Positions 1-4,987 of a DNA stretch of 6,152 nt are shown in pieces. The translations under genes were made by a program, and so were the position numbers. Within the stretch, counting starts at the first letter, position 1, and every line of letters starts with the position of its first letter. The notes beneath the pieces were generated by a model that made no database searches, was not told the DNA's origin, and was given only the letters and a program-made list of their open reading frames with translations. Origin of the DNA: Clostridiales bacterium (GTDB taxonomy: Bacteria; Bacillota; Sulfobacillia; UBA995). The DNA is taken from positions 1 through 6,152 of the forward strand of contig DOZU01000019.1 of NCBI GenBank assembly GCA_003517845.1, read 5' to 3'.

Positions 1-759
1 GTCGAGGAAGATCACGCCCGGCTCTCCGTTCTCCCAGGCCATGTCCACCATCCGCCCGAAGACGTCCTTCGCCCGGAGTCTGCCGGCGACCTCGCCGCAT
101 CTTGGATTGATCAGGTCGTACTCCTCGTCCCCCTCCACCGCGCGCATGAAATCGTCGGTCACCGCCACCGATAGATTGAAGTTGGTGATGTCGCGGCCAT
201 CCGCCTTACAGGTGATGAACTCGAGGATGTCCGGGTGGTCCACCCGGAGGATGCCCATATTGGCGCCCCGCCGCGTTCCGCCTTGCTTGATCGCCTCGGT
301 GGCCGCATTGAAGCACTTCAGGAAGGACACGGGACCGCTGGCGATCCCGCCCGTGGAGCGAACGACGTCGTTCTTGGGCCGCAATCGCGAAAAAGCGAAG
401 CCTGTGCCGCCGCCGGAGCGCTGGATGAGCGCCGCGTGCTTGATGCTGTCGAAGATGGCCTCGATCGAGTCCGCCACCGGCAGCACAAAGCAGGCGGAGA
501 GCTGGCCGAGTTCGCGACCGGCATTCATGAGACAGGGCGAGTTGGGCAGGGCCTCGAGCGAACTCAGCATCCGGTAGAAGCGGTGTTCCCATGCGGCCAC
601 CTCTTCCGGGGCCTTCCCGTAAGCCGACCCCTCGACCCCGGCGATATGGCGGGCGACCCTCCGGAACAACTCTTCCGCCGTCTCCACGACCTTGCCATCT
701 ACCCTGGCCAGGTACCTGGTCTCCAGCACGACCCGGGCATTCTCCGTCAGCTCCGGCAA
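1..759 (-). CDS. nrdJ: Class II (adenosylcobalamin-dependent) ribonucleotide reductase, N-terminal part, cut by window edge
   Basis: The enzyme reduces ribonucleotides to deoxyribonucleotides in the cytoplasm, using coenzyme B12 to make the catalytic radical. The 253 visible codons run without a stop to base 1, so the C-terminal half (including the thiyl-radical and C-terminal redox cysteines) lies outside. Family landmarks are SPCLMNAG (residues 74-81), LSACFVLP (87-94, Cys90 being the expected first redox cysteine), RSGGGTGFAFSRLRP (114-128), STGGIASGP (135-143), RRGANMGILRVDHPD (163-177) and NFNLSVAVTDDF (193-204). I chose the TTG at 759 because GGGAGG at 767-772 precedes it by 7 nt and no ATG fits; the protein then begins shortly before the conserved core, leaving no room for an N-terminal ATP-cone. 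It starts 2 nt after the nrdR stop and its ribosome binding site lies in the last nrdR codons, so translation is probably coupled. Family assignment is firm; the class II call rests on overall resemblance to NrdJ, because class-defining C-terminal parts are not visible. Confidence 0.94.
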   Translation of the reverse strand, partial: MPELTENARVVLETRYLARVDGKVVETAEELFRRVARHIAGVEGSAYGKAPEEVAAWEHRFYRMLSSLEALPNSPCLMNAGRELGQLSACFVLPVADSIEAIFDSIKHAALIQRSGGGTGFAFSRLRPKNDVVRSTGGIASGPVSFLKCFNAATEAIKQGGTRRGANMGILRVDHPDILEFITCKADGRDITNFNLSVAVTDDFMRAVEGDEEYDLINPRCGEVAGRLRAKDVFGRMVDMAWENGEPGVIFLD

Positions 760-761
760 CG

Positions 762-1217
762 CTATTCCTCCCTGAGTAGCTTCTCGAGTTCGTCCCGGAA
801 CCGGCTGAGGTCTTTGAACTGCCGGTACACGGAGGCGAAGCGGACGTAAGCGATGTCATCGATCTCCCGCAGCCGTTCCATCACGAGTTCCCCGATAACC
901 TGGCTGGACACCTCCCGTTCGCCCTGGTTGCGCAGGTGCGCCTCGATGCCGCGTACCACCGCTTCGAGCTGGGGCAAGGGCACCGGTCGTTTCTCGCAGG
1001 CCTTGGTCAGTCCCATCAAGATCTTGCGGGTATCGAATTGTTCTCGCCGGCCGTCTTTCTTGACGACCATCAAGGGGACATCGTCTACTTTCTCGTAAGT
1101 GGTGAAACGGCGGCCGCACTGCTCGCATTCGCGGCGGCGGCGAATACTCACCCCATCATCGATGGGGCGGGAGTCAACCACCCGGCTGTCGAGTTGCCAG
1201 CAATAGGGACAACGCAT
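762..1217 (-). CDS. nrdR: Transcriptional repressor NrdR (zinc ribbon plus ATP-cone)
   Basis: NrdR represses ribonucleotide reductase genes by binding paired NrdR boxes; its ATP-cone senses ATP/dATP. The 151-residue length is typical. The N-terminal zinc ribbon has Cys3, Cys6, Cys31 and Cys34 (CPYC and CEQCG), with the hallmark VVDSRP at 13-18 and RRRRECEQCGRRFTTYE at 26-42. The ATP-cone follows from about residue 46 (VPLMVVKKDGRREQFD, then KILMGLTKACEKRP). An upstream in-frame ATG at 1250 would add 11 unrelated residues before the zinc ribbon and lies inside a putative NrdR box, so I reject it. The ATG at 1217 has GGGGGAGG upstream with a short 3-nt spacer. The gene is directly upstream of and nearly fused to nrdJ, and two NrdR-box-like palindromes precede it, which points to autoregulation of the pair. 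Confidence 0.97.
   Translation of the reverse strand: MRCPYCWQLDSRVVDSRPIDDGVSIRRRRECEQCGRRFTTYEKVDDVPLMVVKKDGRREQFDTRKILMGLTKACEKRPVPLPQLEAVVRGIEAHLRNQGEREVSSQVIGELVMERLREIDDIAYVRFASVYRQFKDLSRFRDELEKLLREE
767..772 (-). promoter_or_regulatory. Shine-Dalgarno of nrdJ, inside nrdR
   Basis: GGGAGG lies 7 nt before the TTG at 759 and within the last codons of nrdR. It decides the non-ATG start of nrdJ and implies that the reductase is translated from the nrdR message. Confidence 0.75.
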
Positions 1218-1241
1218 TTGCCTCCCCCTTTGCGGCCAATG

Positions 1242-1257
1242 GCACGACATGTGGTAC
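1242..1257 (-). promoter_or_regulatory. Putative NrdR box, promoter-distal copy (near nrdR)
   Basis: On the minus strand this 16-bp window reads GTACCACATGTCGTGC, a near-palindrome centred on ACATGT at 1247-1252, with 10 of 12 central positions symmetric. It shares ACCACATGT with the second copy at 1273-1288. Centres are at 1249.5 and 1280.5, exactly 31 bp apart. Paired NrdR boxes are known to lie about three helical turns apart, so spacing and position support the call more than the sequence match does. Confidence 0.6.
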
Positions 1258-1264
1258 CTGTTAC

Positions 1265-1293
1265 AGCGTATACTACTACATGTGGTGAGTCAA
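1265..1293 (-). promoter_or_regulatory. Putative sigma-A-type promoter of nrdR-nrdJ
   Basis: A good -35 hexamer TTGACT lies at 1288-1293, just after the ylmC stop. The -10 is weak: TACGCT at 1265-1270 gives a 17-bp spacer, while TATACG at 1267-1272 matches better but leaves 15 bp. A putative NrdR box fills the spacer. It is the only promoter-like sequence in the ylmC-nrdR gap and would separate the housekeeping nrd unit from the sporulation genes. Confidence 0.5.
1273..1288 (-). promoter_or_regulatory. Putative NrdR box, copy within the promoter
   Basis: On the minus strand this reads TCACCACATGTAGTAG, centred on ACATGT at 1278-1283, with 10 of 12 central positions symmetric. It fills the spacer between the proposed -35 (1288-1293) and -10 elements, so a bound repressor would block RNA polymerase. 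It pairs with the copy centred 31 bp downstream. Confidence 0.6.
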
Positions 1294-1297
1294 GGGC

Positions 1298-1591
1298 TCA
1301 GCGCAGGGGGAGTTCGGCGAGCGCGGGCATCTCCACCAGGATCACGTCGGACCCGATCTTTCGGATTCGCTCCCAGGGGATGATGTATTCGGTATCCCGG
1401 CCGAACAGGCCGAGGAACCGTCCCGGACCGGGAACTACCAGGGCGAGGATTCGGCCCGAGACGAGGTCCAGTTCCAGATCGTTGACCACTCCCAGGCGCC
1501 GTCCGTCGAGGGTGTTGACCACGTCGCGAAGGCGGAGGTCCGAACCACGGACCAGTTGCCAGGTTTCGCGGAGGCCCGGCCGTACCTCCAT
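1298..1591 (-). CDS. ylmC: YlmC/YmxH family PRC-barrel protein
   Basis: This is a small protein (97 residues from the chosen ATG) of the PRC-barrel YlmC/YmxH family, often annotated as sporulation-associated in Bacillota and commonly found next to sigG. Its biochemical role is unknown. Visible family motifs are DVVNTLDGRRLG (from about residue 23), DLELDLVSGRILALVVPG, GRFLGLFGR and YIIPWERIRKIGSDVILVE. Relatives usually begin near the LRLRD stretch, so this copy has about 20 extra N-terminal residues. The ATG at 1591 has GGAG 3 nt before it. A GTG at 1600 would add three residues but has no ribosome binding site, and a still later start inside the extension cannot be excluded. It follows spoIIR after 51 bp and probably shares its transcript unless the hairpin at 1618-1641 stops it. 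Confidence 0.85.
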   Translation of the reverse strand: MEVRPGLRETWQLVRGSDLRLRDVVNTLDGRRLGVVNDLELDLVSGRILALVVPGPGRFLGLFGRDTEYIIPWERIRKIGSDVILVEMPALAELPLR

Positions 1592-1617
1592 GCGCTCCAC
1601 CCCCGGACATGTCTATG

Positions 1618-1641
1618 CCGGGGAGGGAGGATCATCCCCGG
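1618..1641 (-). other. Hairpin between spoIIR and ylmC
   Basis: A perfect 7-bp inverted repeat (CCGGGGA / TCCCCGG) with a 10-nt loop begins 1 nt after the spoIIR stop codon. No T-run follows on the minus strand, so it is not a standard intrinsic terminator. It could be an mRNA-stabilising 3' structure or an attenuator. The function is inferred from position only. Confidence 0.4.
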
Positions 1642-1642
1642 T

Positions 1643-2293
1643 CTAGTTGCCGTCCACCGGCGCGGGCTGCCGGGCCTCCCGCCAGCGCGTCCAACTCGGC
1701 CAGCGGTGCGCCAGTCGGTTGACTCTCTCCCAGACCCAACTGCGGATCGCGATAGGCTGTCCCTCGAGCCGTCTCGTCAACTCTTCGCGACTGAGCGAGG
1801 GGTCGGCACCCGCCACCTCGAGGAAGCAAAGCGGCGGAAAGAGCACACACCACCAGTTCCCGCCCCTGCCGCTGCCCAGCACCAGCCGTACGGCCCGATA
1901 ATCGCCTCCCGGCAATACCATTTCCCCGTAAGCTCCGGGCGGGAACTCCGCCACAGTCCAATCCGCGCGGGCCCCGTACGCCAGACCTCGAGACCGCAGC
2001 GTGTCCGCGGCTACGGCTTCGACTCGACCGAGTTCCCGGCGAATCAACCCGGCCGCCGCCTGAGGCGCGGGAGGAATGCGGCCGGCGTAGTGCTGAAGGA
2101 CCGCGTTTCGGACCGCCAGCTTGGCCTGTTCGTCCCGGTGCGCCTCGCTATGGGCGACGACGTGCAGCCGTACCAGGTTGTCAGGGTTCCAGGCCGCCAC
2201 GGTCCGGTGGCGATGGTCCATACCCGCAGCCGTTGCCGCGGCCAATAGCAGGGCCAGGGCTATCAGCCAACGCAGTCGGCTCCCTCGGTTCAT
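1643..2293 (-). CDS. spoIIR: Stage II sporulation protein R, secreted forespore signal for sigma-E activation
   Basis: SpoIIR is made in the forespore, exported to the intermembrane space, and stimulates SpoIIGA to cleave pro-sigma-E in the mother cell. The 216-residue protein starts with basic residues and a hydrophobic stretch (about 9-23), a signal peptide or anchor. Family blocks are LVRLHVVAHSE (40-50), FPPGAYGEMVLPGGDY (117-132) and GNWWCVLFPPLCF (145-157), the last with the paired cysteines C149 and C156. The ATG at 2293 has a near-perfect GGAGGTGA at 2300-2307 with 6-nt spacing. Only 22 bp separate it from the sigG stop, leaving no room for its own promoter, so it is probably co-transcribed with sigG from the sigma-F-type promoter at 3135-3163. 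In B. subtilis spoIIR is a separate sigma-F gene elsewhere on the chromosome; linkage here puts signal, receptor protease and target sigma factor in one locus. Confidence 0.95.
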   Translation of the reverse strand: MNRGSRLRWLIALALLLAAATAAGMDHRHRTVAAWNPDNLVRLHVVAHSEAHRDEQAKLAVRNAVLQHYAGRIPPAPQAAAGLIRRELGRVEAVAADTLRSRGLAYGARADWTVAEFPPGAYGEMVLPGGDYRAVRLVLGSGRGGNWWCVLFPPLCFLEVAGADPSLSREELTRRLEGQPIAIRSWVWERVNRLAHRWPSWTRWREARQPAPVDGN

Positions 2294-2315
2294 GGCCTGT
2301 CACCTCCGCAGCAGT

Positions 2316-3089
2316 TCACATCTGCCGCCGCATGTGGGCGAGAGCCGCCTTCTCCAGGCGGGAAACCTGGGCCTGGGAGATGCCGATTTCCGCGGCGACT
2401 TCCATTTGCGTCTTCCCCTGGAAGAAACGCAGGGTGAGGATCATCCGCTCCCGATCCGCGAGGCGGCGCATGGCCTCGGTGATGGCGACCCGCTCCAGCC
2501 ATCCATGGTCGGCCGACCGATCGTCGGCAATCTGGTCCATGACATGGATCGGGTCGCCTCCGTCGTGGTATACCGGGTCAAACAGACTGATGGGCTCCTG
2601 GATCGCGTCGAGCGCATACACCACTTCCTCGCAAGGGAGCTTCAGCTCGCCGGCGATCTCGGATATGGTCGGTTCCCGGGAATGCTTGTTCACGAGGCTG
2701 TCTCGCACTTGGAGCGCCTGATAAGCGACATCTCGCAAGGAACGGCTCACGCGGAGCGGATTGTTGTCTCGCAGGAAGCGGCGGATTTCCCCGACGATCA
2801 TGGGAACGGCGTAGGTGGAGAATTTCACGTTATGGCTCAGGTCGAAGTTGTCAATGGCCTTGATCAGCCCGATGCAACCTACCTGGAAGAGGTCATCGAC
2901 GTTCTCTCCCCGGTTGTTGAATCGCTGGATCACGCTGAGCACGAGCCGGAGGTTGCCGCGGATGAGCTGCTCCCGGGAGTCGAGGTCACCCTGATCGAAC
3001 TTGACGAACAGCTCCCGCATCCGCGGGCTCGAGAGCACGGGAAGCTTGGAGGTGTTGACTCCGCATATCTCCACCTTGTTGACCAGCAA
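2316..3089 (-). CDS. sigG: RNA polymerase sporulation sigma factor SigG
   Basis: Sigma-G directs late forespore transcription. With the chosen start it has 257 residues, close to the B. subtilis length. The signature NKVEICGVNTSKLPVL is at 4-19. Region 2 holds GNLRLVLSVIQRFNNRGE, DDLFQVGCIGLIKAIDNFD and KFSTYAVPMIVGEIRR; region 3 starts at RVSRSLRD; region 4 ends in the helix-turn-helix TQMEVAAEIGISQAQVSRLE. I chose the TTG at 3089 because GGGAGG at 3099-3104 lies 9 nt upstream and the protein then begins just before the conserved N-terminus. A TTG at 3116 would put that ribosome binding site inside the coding sequence. Expression probably comes from the sigma-F-type promoter between sigE and sigG; read-through message would have its ribosome binding site paired in a stem. 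The residue matching B. subtilis Asn45 (in VNGNLRL) is Arg here (IRGNLRL). Confidence 0.97.
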   Translation of the reverse strand: MLVNKVEICGVNTSKLPVLSSPRMRELFVKFDQGDLDSREQLIRGNLRLVLSVIQRFNNRGENVDDLFQVGCIGLIKAIDNFDLSHNVKFSTYAVPMIVGEIRRFLRDNNPLRVSRSLRDVAYQALQVRDSLVNKHSREPTISEIAGELKLPCEEVVYALDAIQEPISLFDPVYHDGGDPIHVMDQIADDRSADHGWLERVAITEAMRRLADRERMILTLRFFQGKTQMEVAAEIGISQAQVSRLEKAALAHMRRQM

Positions 3090-3098
3090 GATCCCAGT

Positions 3099-3150
3099 CC
3101 TCCCGGAAACTGACAATATCTGTAATGTCGTTCACAGTATCTCCGGGAGG
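3099..3150 (-). promoter_or_regulatory. Inverted repeat hiding the sigG ribosome binding site in long transcripts
   Basis: On the minus strand CCTCCCGGA (3142-3150) is the exact reverse complement of TCCGGGAGG (3099-3107), and G-U, A-U and U-G pairs can lengthen the stem to 12 bp around a 27-nt loop. The downstream arm contains GGGAGG, the Shine-Dalgarno of sigG. The upstream arm overlaps the sigma-F -10 element, so it is absent from mRNA started there and present in mRNA read through from spoIIGA-sigE. To my knowledge a similar dyad has been described before B. subtilis spoIIIG. Confidence 0.75.
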
Positions 3151-3163
3151 GCGGCGCTTATGC
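3135..3163 (-). promoter_or_regulatory. Sigma-F-type promoter of sigG-spoIIR
   Basis: On the minus strand GCATA (3159-3163) fits the sigma-F/sigma-G -35 element. After 14 bp, GGAGATACTG (3135-3144) fits every fixed position of the sigma-F -10 consensus as I know it (GGnnAnAnTR). The same bases read as GATACTG match the sigma-G -10 (CATACTA) at 5 of 7 positions, so later sigma-G autoregulation is possible. The -35 begins 4 bp after the sigE stop. Transcription would start near 3128, about 40 nt before the sigG TTG. Confidence 0.72.
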
Positions 3164-3167
3164 GTCC

Positions 3168-3893
3168 TCACTGCATGTTTGCCATGTCGTGGCGTAGCCG
3201 TTTGATGGTGCGCTTCTCCAGTCTTGAGATGTAGGACTGAGAAATGCCGAGGATATCCGCGACTTCCTTCTGAGTTCGTTCCTGCCCGTCTGCCAGGCCA
3301 AATCGCAGTTCCATGATCCGCTTCTCCCTGCCGGCAAGACCCTCCATGGCCTGCCGCAGGAGCATCCGATCGACCTCCACCTCGACTTGCCGGCAGATGA
3401 TATCCGGGTCGGTGCCGTGAACATCCGACAGGAGCAGCTCGTTGCCTTCGCCATCCGTATTCAGCGGCTCCTCGAAGGACACTTCGGCGCGGCGCCGCCG
3501 ATTGCGTCGCAGGTACATCAGGATCTCATTCTCGATGCAGCGGGAGGCATAAGTAGCCAGTTTGATACGCTTGCCGGGGTCGAAGGTGTTCACCGCCTTG
3601 ATCAAGCCGATGGTGCCGATCGATACGAGATCTTCTATCCCGACGGCGCTTGACTCGAACTTGCGGGCGATGTACACGACCAGCCGGAGATTCCGCTCGA
3701 CCAGGACGGACCTGACCGATCCGTCTCCGTCCTGAAGGCGTCCGATCAGCATCCCTTCTTCATCCCGGGAAAGAGGCGGGGGCAGCGTCTCGCTGCTGCC
3801 GACATACTGCACCGGTCGCCCCCACCCCAGCGCCGCCAGAGCGCGCGCCACTGCAAGCCGCATTCTCCAGCCCAGACCGAGGCTCACCGTCAT
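3168..3893 (-). CDS. sigE: RNA polymerase sporulation sigma factor SigE precursor (pro-sigma-E)
   Basis: Sigma-E drives early mother-cell transcription during sporulation and is made as an inactive, membrane-associated precursor. The 241 residues match the family throughout. The first ~29 form the pro-sequence, with a basic/hydrophobic amphipathic stretch (WRMRLAVARALAALGWG, 9-25) before VQYVGSSETLPPPLS, so SpoIIGA cleavage is expected near Q29-Y30 by alignment with B. subtilis. Region 2 contains ERNLRLVVYIARKFE (66-80), EDLVSIGTIGLIKAVNTF (87-104) and IKLATYASRCIENEILMYLR (110-129). Region 4 has the helix-turn-helix TQKEVADILGISQSYISRLE (207-226). The ATG at 3893 overlaps the spoIIGA stop as ATGA, and a purine-rich GGGGGAGAGGAG lies just upstream. 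The open frame extends further 5' but that part is only spoIIGA read in another frame. Co-transcription with spoIIGA is near certain. Confidence 0.98.
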   Translation of the reverse strand: MTVSLGLGWRMRLAVARALAALGWGRPVQYVGSSETLPPPLSRDEEGMLIGRLQDGDGSVRSVLVERNLRLVVYIARKFESSAVGIEDLVSIGTIGLIKAVNTFDPGKRIKLATYASRCIENEILMYLRRNRRRRAEVSFEEPLNTDGEGNELLLSDVHGTDPDIICRQVEVEVDRMLLRQAMEGLAGREKRIMELRFGLADGQERTQKEVADILGISQSYISRLEKRTIKRLRHDMANMQ

Positions 3894-4795
3894 CTCCTCT
3901 CCCCCTCCTCCAGGAGGTCTGGATTGAGCAGGGCGCGGTATTCCCCCGCCGCGGACAGCGCGCCGGGACAGGCGCAGACGACCACGCCCGCCAGCTTGAG
4001 TTCTCTCCCGCGGTCCCGCAGGACCATCGCGTCGGTCCGGAATCCCATCAGCAGTCCCACGGGTTGGCCGATGCTCTGAAACGGGACCACCCTGATCCGG
4101 GCGGCCCAGTGCGTGCCCTCCAGGCCGGAAGCAACCCGCGCCAGATCGGGTGGGTCTTTGAGGTGGACCTGGATGCCCGCGGGCAGCAGCCCGCCGAGTG
4201 CGGCTGCTTCGACGATCACGGCCGGGGACCCGGTAAGCGGATCTCGGAGGCGATTCCCGGTATCCACCAGGGCGGGCAGGGTGATCGTCTCTTGACCAAA
4301 AATGAGTTCCATCGGCACCAACAAGCTGACTCGCCACTTACGCCGCATCTCGCTCAGCACCGAGCCCAGCAAGGACACCCCGCCCAGCAGCGACGCGGCC
4401 AGGATCCACCAGCGGACTCCGCCGGCGTATACCCAGACGCCGCCGATCACCGCTTGCGGCGAGCGGGTCAAGAACCCCCTGGCCAGAGCCGTCCCACCGG
4501 TCACGAGGGTGACGGCATAGAACCAACCCGCGGCCCGGCCGAAGTCGCGGAAGGTCCGAGGGGAGAAAGCCATCCCCACCATCAGCAGCGAAAACAGCAG
4601 CCTTCCCGGCGGGCTGAAAAGCCAGTCCAGGGACGGGACGAGGAAGGCCAGGGCATAGGCGCCGCCGGTCGCCGAGGCCAGGGCGAGCCGGCCGGCGGAG
4701 GCCGGTAGCCTGCCCAGACGGGCAGCCAGCCACAGGGTGACGAAGTTCATCCCGAGATTGGTCAGGAAATAGAGGTCGGCATACAGGTAGCCCAA
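3890..4795 (-). CDS. spoIIGA: Sigma-E processing peptidase SpoIIGA (membrane aspartic protease)
   Basis: SpoIIGA sits in the mother-cell side of the sporulation septum and, once signalled by SpoIIR, removes the pro-sequence of sigma-E. The protein is 301 residues from the chosen start. The N-terminal half has about five membrane segments (roughly 5-27, 37-54, 64-79, 89-107 and 128-147), and the C-terminal half is the cytoplasmic protease domain. The catalytic aspartate is in ALVDTGNRLRDPLTG, at Asp178, close to Asp183 of B. subtilis; RVVPFQSIGQ (from about 235) and the C-terminal SAAGEYRALLNPDLL are further family blocks. I chose the TTG at 4795: GGGGGGTGA lies 5 nt upstream and the protein then begins as in relatives, just before YADLYFL. 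A GTG at 4804 would add three residues but is part of that ribosome binding site. In many Bacillota ftsZ is upstream; here it is cstA. Confidence 0.95.
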   Translation of the reverse strand: MGYLYADLYFLTNLGMNFVTLWLAARLGRLPASAGRLALASATGGAYALAFLVPSLDWLFSPPGRLLFSLLMVGMAFSPRTFRDFGRAAGWFYAVTLVTGGTALARGFLTRSPQAVIGGVWVYAGGVRWWILAASLLGGVSLLGSVLSEMRRKWRVSLLVPMELIFGQETITLPALVDTGNRLRDPLTGSPAVIVEAAALGGLLPAGIQVHLKDPPDLARVASGLEGTHWAARIRVVPFQSIGQPVGLLMGFRTDAMVLRDRGRELKLAGVVVCACPGALSAAGEYRALLNPDLLEEGERR

Positions 4796-4809
4796 GGGGG
4801 TCACCCCCC
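4796..4809 (-). promoter_or_regulatory. spoIIGA ribosome binding site within a G/C hairpin
   Basis: On the minus strand GGGGGGTGA (4801-4809) is followed by CCCCC and the TTG start at 4795. The G-run can pair with the C-run as a 5-bp GC stem with the 3-nt loop TGA, which would bury the Shine-Dalgarno. The site decides the TTG start over the overlapping GTG at 4804. Control by this hairpin is inferred. Confidence 0.5.
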
Positions 4810-4863
4810 GGCAGAGAACCGATTCCCTGAAGGTCTATGCAGGTCCGCCGCCGCGCATGTCCC

Positions 4864-4896
4864 ATTGTAGCCGGGGAGGCCCGAAAACTCTGTCGG
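4864..4896 (-). promoter_or_regulatory. Putative spoIIGA-sigE promoter with a long spacer
   Basis: A strong -10, TACAAT (4864-4869), lies about 70 bp before the spoIIGA start. No good -35 occurs at 17 bp, but CCGACA (4891-4896, 4 of 6 to TTGACA) lies at 21 bp. The B. subtilis spoIIG promoter, activated by Spo0A, also has an abnormally long spacer (22 bp). On the opposite strand TGTCGGG (4891-4897) and TGTCGGT (4899-4905) each match 5 of 7 bases of the Spo0A box TGTCGAA. These matches are weak and lie partly in the palindromic repeat. Confidence 0.45.
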
Positions 4897-4943
4897 GGTG
4901 TCGGTAGGGGCGGGCTCCAAACCTGCCCCTACCGACACCCCGA
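4893..4943. repeat. Palindromic repeat, copy 1, extended 22-bp arms
   Basis: Two 22-nt arms (4893-4914 and 4922-4943) are reverse complements except at one position (G4912/T4924, a G-U pair in one strand's RNA) around the 7-nt loop CTCCAAA. The core 4904-4932 is a 29-bp unit nearly identical to copy 2 (27 of 29). Only this copy has the extra outer arm of about 11 bp. On the minus strand a short TTTT follows 5 nt after the stem, so it might act as a weak terminator for cstA. Confidence 0.85.
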
Positions 4944-4987
4944 ACACTACCGTGACCACGGCCCGGTCGCAAGATCATCCGGGCGCA

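Noticed and set aside
206..859. Minus-strand open frame across nrdJ and the end of nrdR
   Set aside because: It is out of frame with both well-conserved genes and its product is low-complexity and unrecognisable.
2121..3113. Long plus-strand open frame of 330 codons
   Set aside because: It lies antisense to sigG and spoIIR, has no recognisable domain, and is expected in GC-rich DNA. The same holds for the plus-strand frames at 1556-2248, 936-1646, 4064-4708 and 4898-5722.
3087..3116. TTG at 3116 as the sigG start
   Set aside because: It would place the GGGAGG ribosome binding site within the coding region and add nine non-conserved residues. The TTG at 3089 has correct spacing and matches the family N-terminus.
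3904..3917. Small hairpin (CCTCC-4 nt-GGAGG) before the sigE start
   Set aside because: The 5-bp stem takes only part of a long purine-rich stretch and lies in spoIIGA coding sequence. It is too weak to call regulatory.
3168..4337. A 389-residue open frame making an N-terminally extended SigE
   Set aside because: The first 148 residues are spoIIGA read in another frame, rich in Arg, Gly and Pro with no family. The ATGA overlap and the pro-sequence start fix sigE at 3893.
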